Shown here in pieces: positions 25,501-33,770 of a stretch of DNA of 64,000 nt. Each line of letters opens with the position of its first letter. Within the stretch, counting starts at the first letter, position 1. Origin of the DNA: Parus major (lineage: Eukaryota; Chordata; Aves; Passeriformes; Paridae); contig NC_031769.1 in the NCBI RefSeq assembly GCF_001522545.3, positions 132,512,689-132,576,688 on the forward strand. The letters run 5' to 3'. Under the pieces are notes generated by a model. It made no database searches, was not told where the DNA came from, and saw only the letters and a list, made by a program, of their open reading frames with translations. The translations under genes and the position numbers were made by a program.

Positions 25501-27929
25501 TTTAATTTGGTTTTATTGTTTGGTTTTTTTAATTAATGGGTTTTGCTTTATAAATCCACATGGAAATTGCATGGAAGGAAAGTTTTTAATTAGTTCCAAA
25601 GCTGCATTTTTTTCAGCAGTGTATATTCTTGTTGGTTATTAGAGACCCCCCCTTTTAAAGATGATCATACCTTGGTTGCTGTTAGCTTTTACAATAGCGG
25701 GATATATGATTTCTGTGAAATCTTAGATGATCTCAGCATACTTCCAGTCTTTGTACTGATTTACAAAGACAACCAATGTCTCAGTCATGTTGGTGCATGC
25801 TGCTGGCCAGGCTCTGCTGGCTACCAGAGACTTATCTTCCTTTGTAAAAAAACATATGACTTGTTAGAGATTACTGAGGGAAAGCAAGAGACCCTCTTAG
25901 ATTGAATATTGATCTCAAAGTAGTATGCTGCACTTCCCTCTTTGGTTTTTAATAGCAGCACTAATAGCACACTGCTTTTACTGCTGCACTCTGATACAGA
26001 TGTTTCCAGCTGCTTCCTGGTGCAGAGCACTCCACACATGCACTTCTTCCCACATTAAAAATCTCATATTCTCTATTTATTTTGGGTATGCCCTACAATA
26101 ATTAAATAACAGAAAAGCTATGATTTTCTATTTCACAGAGGCTCAGTTTGAGTAATTTTGAAGGAAGATTGGAACTGATCTATGATTAATTTTATTACTG
26201 AAGAGAACTAAGAAAACCTTACTACATTTCCATAGTAATATAAGCCTGTGACTGTTTTTATAGCACGTTGTTCACTTATTGGTGTCATTGAAAACAAAGC
26301 AAATTAATCTCATGTATACAAATTTGCATAATGTGTCAAAGTAATGCCTGAGCTGAGAAAGTTTCCTATACACTACTGAGAAGAAGTCCCAAAAAAATTT
26401 ACAGTGAATTGTTCACTTCCAAGCCCCCAACTACCTGGCAAAACTTCCAGTTAAAGATGGCAAGCATGGATATTTAAATCCAATGTCTAAGGAAAAAACC
26501 TCCAAAACCCACAAAAGGCAGCCAAAAGTAGATAAAGTCAGATTGATTGGGAGAAAAATATTGATTACAATAAAGAAAATGTCTGAGATGACGGTAGTCA
26601 ACAAATTTCAAATGCTGGAAATGCTGAACTTACTGTGAGTAAAAACACATTCCATATTCTTCCTATATTAGTATATAATTCTATTTTGCTTTCACTTTAG
26701 TAAGGAATTAATATGAAATTTGTTGTTTAAAATCCAGCTATATTTTGAGCTGCTTCTTCTAACAATTCTATTTCTTACATGCAAAACCTTTTTGCAATAA
26801 AGAGTGTAGGCCTATGCACTGGGCAACGCTTGCGTTGGTGTCAGTGCATTTTCTGTGTAGCAGTGGCAGGATGAATCCTTATAGTTGTGCTCTTATCAAA
26901 CTCCTCTATCTATCAGAAGGCTGTAGAAAATCTTTGGGTTATCACTGCTTTCATGGACCAAAACCTGCTGCTCTGAGCTGTTAGCAACAAAAATGGATGT
27001 TGGACATCTGGGAAGGAGAAAGCATATCATAAAGATAATGAATTATAGAAGGATGTATTCCTTGATTTGATTGAGTGGTTTCAAACCACTCAAGTTCACT
27101 GGCCATTTCTTATGGAGCATATGGTAACAAAACCCCTTGGGTGCTAAATGGAAGGTACAGTCTTTGATAGCAACCACCAATTATCCAGAATTGTGGGATA
27201 TGGCTACAGGCTCCTATAGAAATCCTCTAAATGGCTCCCACAAGATATCTCTGTATTCAGAACTTATACAGGGGATAGGATTTTGGCCACTGTGAATTCC
27301 AGTTCAAGGAAGGCTATTGATACCAAGCCTCCAAAGGCTTAATGCTTATGAATATTAATAGTGGAAGTGGGAATTTTTATATAACATCTTGGTTTACCAA
27401 ACATAAAGAAAGGTTTTGCTGCATAACCCTTAAATTCTGAAAATAAAAAAAGCAATACACCATCAGCTACCCCCAGTTAACAGAGATCACACTCATGGTT
27501 GAAAGCATGGGTACGATCCATCCCAGGGAATCACACATAATTTGCTACAACTGAATTTATCATAGGTATTGCCTAGCCCAGCATATTGTCCCAGTAGTAA
27601 CAGAAGCAGATACTATTAGAAGACAGTATATAAGACTCAAATTTTGAAGTCTGTTTCCCTAGTACTGTCCTATAATTCACAGCCTTTGGATTCCAAGTAC
27701 TGAAGGCACTCCCCAGCTTTTCACACATATGTTGCCTATAGGTTTTGCTGATCCTTTTTTGAGCCTTCTGGTCTGCCTACAGAACTTCTTGGGGTTATAC
27801 TTTCCGGAAGACCACTCTCCACTGTGTCCAGGTGAGTGGGTGAAAGTACTTTCTTTCATCTGTTTTTATACTTGGAGTAGTTTCACTGAGTTTATGCAGT
27901 ACTGTGGGATTTGATGAAAAATCATTCTC
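22532..27929. other. Non-coding AT-rich DNA
   Basis: Long stretches of A/T-rich sequence with homopolymer runs (for example A/T tracts near 23315, 24263 and 25490-25535). A 116-codon minus-strand frame at 23560-23910 has no recognisable domain and no splice context, so I leave it out as a gene. No repeat family was recognised. Confidence 0.5.
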
Positions 27930-28210
27930 ATCCATTTTTTGCTGTATGCACTGCTTTCACAAATTTGTAAATCCCAGCCACATGGCCCTTCATGCTCTTC
28001 TTCTCATGGAAGAATCCCAGCCATTTCCCTCTCCCCTCACGAGGCAGTAGCCTTTCTCTGTACCTTCTCCAGCTCTGTCCTTCACAGTCACAGATGAAGC
28101 CCAGCCTCCTCTCCAAAGGATGCCTAACCCTTCACTGGCTTCTTTGACCACTGCTACACATCGAACTGGGAACTCCAGAGAGTAGTCAACAATGACTCCA
28201 AGAGATCATT
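27930..28210 (-). mobile_element. Possible degenerate CR1 fragment
   Basis: On the plus strand, phrases such as CTTTCTCTGTACCTTCTCCA near 28053 and AACAATGACTCCAAGAGATC near 28188 resemble reverse-complement CR1 sequence upstream of its 3' UTR. Similarity is patchy and I cannot define ends. It may simply be unrelated sequence. Confidence 0.3.
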
Positions 28211-28625
28211 GTGATGCCCTCTCTTTCCCCTTCATTCCAGGGACTCCATGTAATAGTCTCAGTTATTCCTTATGGAAATCCCGCATTTCTCTATCCTTAT
28301 GTCTTATTTTCCTTTTATAACAAAAACGTTTTTTGTTTTCTGTTCTCATTCCCTTCAAAAGCAGTCCCCACAGCACAGAGATTCATGTGTCCACATTCAA
28401 GTGCCAAAGTTCCTTGCTTTATTGCCCATACCACCATTATCGACTATCTCGACTCTGGAATTTCTGTACTTTCAGCTTGTTGGGCGCTGGTCCTCTTTCA
28501 AATACAAATGCACTACGAAGCATCAGTCATCTGGTTTTACTTTGTGCTTCTTAACTGTAACCCAAAACCTCTTGCTTTGAACACATCTTTACACATATCA
28601 ATCATACAATCTTTTCTGTTACTCT
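28211..28625. other. Non-coding DNA with a long but unrecognised frame
   Basis: A plus-strand frame of 138 codons spans this stretch. Its predicted product is rich in Phe, Leu and Ser with no recognisable domain. It ends where a CR1 copy begins. I regard it as chance. Confidence 0.45.
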
Positions 28626-28855
28626 GAAGAACATCTTCCATTTGAAAGATTCCATTCTGTGAGGCACTGGAATAAGCTGCCCAGAGAAGCTGTGTGCATG
28701 CCCCATCTCTGGAAGTGCTGGAGAGGCCAGGCTGGATGGAACTTTGAGCAGCCTGATGTAGTAGATGTCCCTGCCTGGATTGAACTAGATGAACTTTTAG
28801 ATACCTCCCAACTCATACCATTCTCTGTTTCTATCATCAGTCTATGATATCCAAG
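28626..28855 (+). mobile_element. CR1 LINE 3' end
   Basis: Classic CR1 3'-UTR order is present: GAGGCACTGGAATAAGCTGC, then CCAGAGAAGCTGTG, then ATGCCCCATCTCTGGAAGTG, then GGCCAGGCTGGATGG, then a TTGAACTAGATGA-like block and a degraded CCTCCCAACTCATACCATTC terminus. The insert is 5'-truncated and only about 0.2 kb long. Confidence 0.9.
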
Positions 28856-28904
28856 CATCTAAGTTCTATTCCATGAAAATAAGCTTTGTCCTATAAACAA
28901 AGAG

Positions 28905-28938
28905 AAAAAAAAAAAAAAAAAAAAAGAAAAGAAAAAAG
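28905..28938. repeat. Poly(A) tract, interrupted
   Basis: A run of 21 A bases is followed by GAAAAGAAAAAAG. CR1 elements end in short octamer-like repeats rather than poly(A), so the tract is probably independent of the CR1 just upstream. Confidence 0.9.
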
Positions 28939-29590
28939 AATGTTCTAACTACCACACAGGAAGCCTGGGGACTCCACTATATGGAAAAACTCCCTAGGAC
29001 TGTGAACTCAAAAGGTAAGGATATACCTTTGAGTTACACAAGGAGACAGTAGAGATTCTGAATATTGCTGTCAAGGAGAAGGGTGAAAATAACAATGAGA
29101 GGAGACAGCTGGGAGGGCTGAGGTGAAAGTTTGAGAGCCAGAAGCAATCAGTGCTATGTCAGAGCCTCAGTTTATCAGCAATACGGAATTATAGAGGATA
29201 CATTTGAAAAAGATTCCACTAGAGCCTCCTCAAGCAATATGAAGAGAGATTGGCAAAGCACTCCAAGTTTTGCATGGAGTGCAAAACTGCATGTTTTCTG
29301 TGCAGTGAGGAATTGTTCCCCTTCTGTCTGATGGTACACAGCAGCACAGCAGATATTTAAATCTTTGTTGCTGTGTAGGTACAAGATGCAACTCTATAGA
29401 TGCTTCTGCTGAGCAAATCTTGAAGAAGAAAGGAACAGCTTTCAATATTCAGATAGGTGTCTACCTCTAAATATAGTTCACTGTCGGGTACAGCAGATGC
29501 ACACACCACTTACTTGCTAATGTCCAATTTGGTAATCTGCATCTGGGTGATTATGATCTTTTGAATGCTGGAACTTGCTATCTTAGGCTT
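28939..29590. other. Non-coding DNA
   Basis: Short frames on both strands overlap at 29130-29450. No recognisable element was found. Confidence 0.5.
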
Positions 29591-29645
29591 TATATGTGTG
29601 TGTGTGTGTGCATATATAGATATATATATATATATATATATATAA
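29591..29645. repeat. Compound (TG)n-(TA)n microsatellite
   Basis: A TG run (about 8 units, 29595-29610) is followed by CATATATAGA and then an uninterrupted TA run of about 11-12 units to 29645. It is likely polymorphic in length. Confidence 0.95.
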
Positions 29646-30342
29646 ATTTCATGCAATTTACAACACTGTGGTTTGGGTGAGGAAAATCCATATATGTTTG
29701 TCTCGTTGTGAAAAACAATTATATTTGACAAATTCTAAAGAGATTCCTCATAAACAAAAAAAAAAGTGTGAGAATTATAGTATAAGAAACCATATAGGTT
29801 AGATATTAGGAGAATGATAATGCAGACTGTAGAAAAAAACCTCATGTTTTCTTCACGATTATTTTAACATTTGTTCTCATGATGAAGAGTGTTTTGAACT
29901 CCCTAGACAGTAAGAATCCCTAGCTGGAAGCTACTCTCCTGAGACTCAGGACATCTTTCAGTCTCCTGATTTACCCAGAGCTGTATGATGGTAAAGGTGC
30001 AAACTGTTCTAGGAAATTCTCCAGAGGCTGCCTACTGCTCCTGCAGAGATCCAGCTGCAGCCAGAAATACATTATCCCACTGTTATCCCAAATCTGAGTC
30101 TGCATTCAGAAGACTGCCTTTTCTATTTCCCCTGCTGTCTATCTCAAGATCAACAGCTTCAGTTGAAGGAATTACATAATTTCTCCCTCCCTCACTTTGT
30201 ACAGTTATGCCTCCTGCATAGCTTACAACTTTTTGTAATACATAGTGTGGTGGTGGCTGTTAGACACAGACTAAAGATTATAGTGTATCTCATGTCTTAG
30301 GAGAACAGAGAATGAGGAGAATGAGAAGAATTAGTGAACATC
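29646..30342. other. Non-coding DNA
   Basis: No recognisable exon or repeat. It leads directly to the LTR beginning at 30343. Confidence 0.5.
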
Positions 30343-31434
30343 TGTAGTGGATTGACCCTGGCTGGATGCCAGGCACCCACTAAAGTCTCTCTCTCAATCC
30401 CCTCCACAGCTATACAAGAGAAAGAACATAAATATTTAAAAAAGGGCTCATGAACTGAGATAAGGACTGGGAGATCACTCATCAAATACCATCATAGGTA
30501 TTTGATCATCACAGGCTTGAGTTAGAGACGTTAACCAAATTTATTGCTAACAAAATCAGAGCAGGATAATGAGAAGTAAAATAAAACCTTGAAAACATCT
30601 TCCCCTCACTCCTTCTTCCTTCCCAGCTCTACTTCCTCCCCCAGGGGCTCAAGGAGGCAGGGAATGGGGGTTATGATCACTTCATGACTTGAGGCTTCTC
30701 CCACTGCTCAGGGAGAGGAGTGGGATCCCTCCCACAGGAGACAGTTCTCCAGGAACTTCTCCCATATGAGTCCATCTCACGAGCAGCAGCTCTCTGTGAA
30801 CTGCTGAAATGTGAGCCCATCCCATGGGGAACAGTCCTCCCAAAACTGCTGCAGTGTGGGCCACTCTTCCATGGGGTGTAGTCCTGCAGGGACAGGCTGC
30901 TCCAGCCTGGGACCAGGGGGACCCTCTCTCCATGGGCCTCCCACAGGCTCACAGCCTCCTCCAGGCAGCCACAGCTCCAGCGTGGGTCTCATCCACAGCT
31001 GCAGGTGATCTCTGCATCCCTTTGGACCTCAATGGGCTGTAGGGGCACAGCTGCCTCACCATGAGCTGCAGAGGAATCTCAGCTTTGGTGCCTGGAGAAC
31101 CTCTTTTCCCTCCTTCTCCACCGACCTTGGTCTGCAGAGTTGTTCCTCTCACATATTCTCACTATACTCCTCTCTGGCCACAATTAAAACTGCCAATATA
31201 TCTTTGTTAAATTTCTTCCTAAATCTGTTTTCACAGAGGCATTAGCAGCATTTCTAATTGGCCCAGACTTGGCCAGTGCCACATCCATCTTTGAAGCTGT
31301 CAGGGATTTGCTCTGATGGACATGGAGGAAGTTTCCAGCAGCTCCTCACAGGAACCATCCCTGTACCTCCCCACCTTCCTGCACGCAACCCCCCCTTCCC
31401 CCATATGAGAGCTTGGCCTTAAAACCCCAATACA
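30343..31434 (-). mobile_element. ERVL-type avian LTR, near full length
   Basis: The plus strand begins TGTAGTGGATTGACCCTGGC and ends CCCCAATACA, giving TG...CA ends and a length of about 1.09 kb. On the minus strand, U3 contains degenerate 40-50 base modules of the type 'CTGCAGTGTGGGCC / CCCATGGGGAACAG'. An AATAAA signal (complement of TTTATT at about 30539-30544) starts the R/U5 part, which ends in GGGTCAATCCACTACA. I recognise this layout from the abundant ERVL LTRs of passerine genomes. No gag, pol or env lies beside it, so it is a solo LTR. Flanking pentamers (ACATC and ACCTG) do not form a perfect target duplication. It has few CpGs, suggesting age. It ends 0.85 kb upstream of the CpG island and points away from it. 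Confidence 0.85.
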
Positions 31435-32279
31435 ACCTGATTCAATCCCTTTTTAATATAATAATCTTTGTGATGTCATCTTTCGTTTCTCAAAGAATTG
31501 CAGTAGTTACCTACACAATCTTGTCTAATAATCTATCCCATTGTATGTCAGTCTGTGAGGGAAATTGCTTCCTTGCTCTCACTTTATTTGACAGTACTGA
31601 CAAGTAACACTTCCTTTCCTGATTATACCCACCTACGTGTAACTGAGATGTTTTTTTTCTGCAGTAGTTTTTGCTGGAGGCTGTGTTAGAGTTCCAATGA
31701 AGATAAACTTTCAGCGATCTCTCATGTCTAATGAAATAAATGAAAGATTTTGAATGTGGTCTTGAATGTACATACTATTGTACACGATCTCATCAGAATA
31801 TAAATTATTATGATGCAGATATTGTCTGATGTTTTTTTCTTAGAAGTAGTTTAGTATTCTGTAAAGGCATTTTTTGTTTTTTGGGGTTTTTTTTTTGGTG
31901 GGGTTTTTTTTTGTGGTTTTTTTTTCGTTTTTGTTTTTGCTCAGCATCAATTTTCTGTATCCGTAAAAGCAGAATTCAGTAATATGTCTGAACTCCTGCT
32001 AGGAGTTCAATTTTAGTCTCTGTAGTATCTATAGAGATTTGAAACAATGTGGTGCTCTTATGCTTATTCTCGTCGGTCTTTTAGGAAGGTGGAGAATGAT
32101 AAGCCACGGCTTAGAAACCCCATCAGAAATTCCCATTCACAAATACTTAGGCGGCTTTTAATTTCAACAGCTCTTAGTTTTGAAACACAGTAGTGTCAGT
32201 GAGAGGTGATCATGTAATTTCTCTTGCCGCATAGATCTTCCAGCCTAGAAAATTATATTTAGAAGGGCTGTTCTTCACG
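31435..32279. other. Spacer between LTR and CpG island
   Basis: AT-rich DNA with no recognised exon. It contains the T/G-rich tract listed separately. CpG density starts to rise from about 32240. Confidence 0.5.
31870..31939. repeat. T-rich tract with G interruptions
   Basis: About 70 bases of T runs broken by GGGG, GGTGGGG, GTGG and CG groups (low complexity). It lies about 350 bases before the CpG island. Confidence 0.9.
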
Positions 32280-32521
32280 CTCCTCGCTTCGGACCTGTCA
32301 CATTCTCATGTGACTGCTCAGAGCTTCACGGGAGAGCTCCTGAGTGTTTGTCACTCCCTGAGACTCGTCCGCACAACCTAACAGCCTCGGAGCAGGATGG
32401 AGATGTCTCCAGAGAAACACCGCATGAAAACGCCGCTCGGCATCCTCTCCCTCACTATCTAGAACTCATTTCTGAAGCTGCTGCTTCACGGGGTGGTCTG
32501 GCCCTGATGTAAATGGCCGGG

Positions 32522-32559
32522 CCCGAGATACGCTCCTGGCCCCGAGGTACGCTCCCGGC
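32522..32559. repeat. 19-bp tandem duplication
   Basis: Two adjacent 19-base units, CCCGAGATACGCTCCTGGC and CCCGAGGTACGCTCCCGGC, differ at two positions. They lie at the upstream edge of the CpG island core. Transcription factor binding is not obvious. Confidence 0.9.
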
Positions 32560-32751
32560 CCGGCGCTGGGGTGCAGGGGGCAGAGCCCGGCAGTCGCCCC
32601 TTCAGACGCTCCCCGGAGCGCTCCCGGCCCTGCGCAGCCCTGCTCGCCCCGGCGGCAGCAGCCGCAGCCGAGCGCACCGCAGCGCTCCCGCCGCAAAGGC
32701 GCGGGCAGGACGCGGGCGCGGTGCCGCAGGCATCGCCGGCATCGCCCCGCT

Positions 32752-32830
32752 TGCAGAGCCTCTCCTCCGCCGGCTCGGCGGGCAGGGGCCCCGCGGCAGC
32801 GCAGGCCCCGGCTGCAGAGCCTCTCCTCCG
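32752..32830. repeat. Spaced direct repeat, 18 bp, 61-bp period
   Basis: TGCAGAGCCTCTCCTCCG occurs at 32752-32769 and again at 32813-32830. Similarity continues loosely after each copy (CGG...GGGG...CCCC), suggesting an old duplication of about 61 bases within the promoter. Confidence 0.8.
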
Positions 32831-32917
32831 GCTCCGCGGGGAGGCCCCGAGCGGCGGGAGGAGGCGCCCCTTGCCCGGGGCTGCGGGGACCGAGGCGGCC
32901 ACCGCCCCTTTAAGCTC

Positions 32918-32949
32918 CAGCTGTTCCTTTCTGCGGCGCCTATTTTTAG
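32918..32949 (+). promoter_or_regulatory. E-box plus MEF2-type site (TATA-like)
   Basis: CAGCTG (32918-32923), a consensus MyoD/E-protein E-box, is followed 16 bases later by CTATTTTTAG (32940-32949), a perfect match to the MEF2 consensus CTA(A/T)4TAG. Paired E-box and MEF2 sites are typical of muscle promoters and some neuronal ones. The MEF2 site is 96 bases before the ATG. It could equally serve as a TATA-like element, placing a start near 32970-32980. Binding is inferred from sequence only. Confidence 0.55.
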
Positions 32950-33044
32950 CGCGTCCTCTTGGTAGCATCCAGCTCTGCCCCCTGTTTCTCCGCGCTCCCC
33001 CGTCCCCCCCCCGGTGGTAGGTTCCGCACGGCGGGGGACTGAGC

Positions 33045-33133
33045 ATGTCCGAAAGCGCTCGGCAGCGGCCGCCGCGCCGGGGCTGCGCTCGCTCGCACGG
33101 CGGGAAGGAGGGCGCGGGCTCCGCCGCCCGCAA
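33045..33133 (+). CDS. Candidate first coding exon, unidentified gene
   Basis: An ATG at 33045 (A at -3, a fair Kozak context) opens 29 codons plus two bases, ending at a strong splice donor, CGCAA|GTAAGT, with GT at 33134-33135. The peptide begins MSESARQRPPRRGC and is basic, rich in Arg, Gly, Ala and Ser. It has no signal peptide or hydrophobic segment, so it looks like a disordered cytosolic or nuclear N-terminus. Without splicing the frame meets TAA two codons later, inside the donor. The next exon must supply one base to complete an AAN codon (Lys or Asn). Position within the CpG island, downstream of the E-box/MEF2 sites, supports a first exon. The ATG may not be used, in which case the exon is 5' UTR. 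I do not recognise the protein. Confidence 0.4.
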
Positions 33134-33207
33134 GTAAGTTTGTCCGCGGGCGCGGAGCCGGCGCGGCCGAGGGGCAGCCGCCGCCTTGATGCCGCCTCCG
33201 CGCCTCA

Positions 33208-33238
33208 GGGGCGGCCCGGGGCAGGGGTCGGGTTTGGG
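33208..33238 (+). promoter_or_regulatory. Canonical G-quadruplex motif
   Basis: Five G runs separated by short loops: GGGG (33208), GGGG (33218), GGGG (33224), GGG and GGG (ending 33238). The last four have loops of 2, 2 and 3 bases, satisfying the usual G3+N1-7 rule. It sits 75 bases past the putative first donor, on the non-template strand if the gene runs forward, a common position near CpG-island starts. Folding is predicted, not shown. Confidence 0.65.
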
Positions 33239-33478
33239 CTTCGGCGCCCCCGTCTCTGGGGGCTGTCTTCGGGCGGGACGCGCGGCGGGACCGGATGCCC
33301 CTGCCCGCCCGGGCGCCTCCGTGCGCGCCTCGGGGCCACCGCAACTTCTCCGCTGCCCGCCCCGGGGTCAGCGGCTCGCGGCCTGGCCGGCTGGGATCGG
33401 CCACGGCGGGTCCGCGCTGCGCGGGTCGGCGGCGGGAGAGCGCTCCCCTCGGTGCGTCTGCGGCCCCGCCGGCGGGCA

Positions 33479-33630
33479 CCGAGCGCGGTGCGGTGCGGTG
33501 CGGTCCGAGCGCGGTGCGGTGCGGTGCGGTCCGAGCGCGGTGCGGTGCGGTCCGAGCGCGGTGCGGTGCGGTGCGGTGCGGTCCGAGCGCTGTCCGAGCG
33601 CGGTGCGGTGCGGTCCGAGCGCTGTCCGAG
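33479..33630. repeat. Nested GCGGT/CCGAGC minisatellite
   Basis: Seven higher-order units each begin CCGAGC and then carry GCGGT pentamers in the series 4, 4, 3, 5, 1, 3, 1. The two single-copy units have the variant GCTGT. Unit starts are 33479, 33505, 33531, 33552, 33583, 33594 and 33615; a degenerate CCGAGG ends the array. All three plus-strand frames and the minus strand give repetitive Arg/Ser/Cys/Gly/Ala/Val or His/Arg/Thr/Ala peptides, which are by-products. It lies in the predicted first intron within the CpG island and is likely to vary in length. Confidence 0.95.
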
Positions 33631-33770
33631 GCTGCCAGCAGCGCTGAGAGAGGCGGGCGGCTGCGCCGGCCCCGCGGAGAGGGCGCGATGCGAAATTACC
33701 GGGAGAGTGTCGGTGCAGCCAGCGCAGCTTAAGAGTCAGCGAGGCTGCGGTGTTCAAAGGAGTTTCTGAC

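Larger units (their letters stand above)
32280..33770 (+). promoter_or_regulatory. CpG island promoter
   Basis: This is the only CpG-dense block in the window; for example, 12 CpGs can be counted in 33061-33120, against almost none per line elsewhere. The core runs from about 32500 to 33690. Vertebrate CpG islands of this size normally mark a transcription start. The plus direction is favoured by an ATG frame that meets a strong donor (GTAAGT at 33134) and by E-box and MEF2-type sites 96 bases upstream of the ATG. A divergent transcript cannot be excluded. Long minus-strand frames across it (such as 32486-33133) are rich in Ala, Arg, Gly and Pro and reflect base composition. Confidence 0.85.

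Noticed and set aside
28211..28627. 138-codon plus-strand frame
   Set aside because: The product is a low-information Phe/Leu/Ser-rich sequence and the frame abuts a CR1 insertion; no exon signals were seen.
32486..33133. Long minus-strand frame (about 215 codons) across the CpG island
   Set aside because: It is extremely rich in Ala, Arg, Gly and Pro, begins at a non-ATG codon and overlaps several other long frames on both strands. This is the expected effect of GC-rich DNA with few stops.
33014..33769. Plus-strand frame of about 251 codons through the island and tandem array
   Set aside because: It begins at GTG rather than ATG, runs across a strong splice donor and encodes the tandem repeat as low-complexity peptide. 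The ATG at 33045 in another frame is the better candidate.
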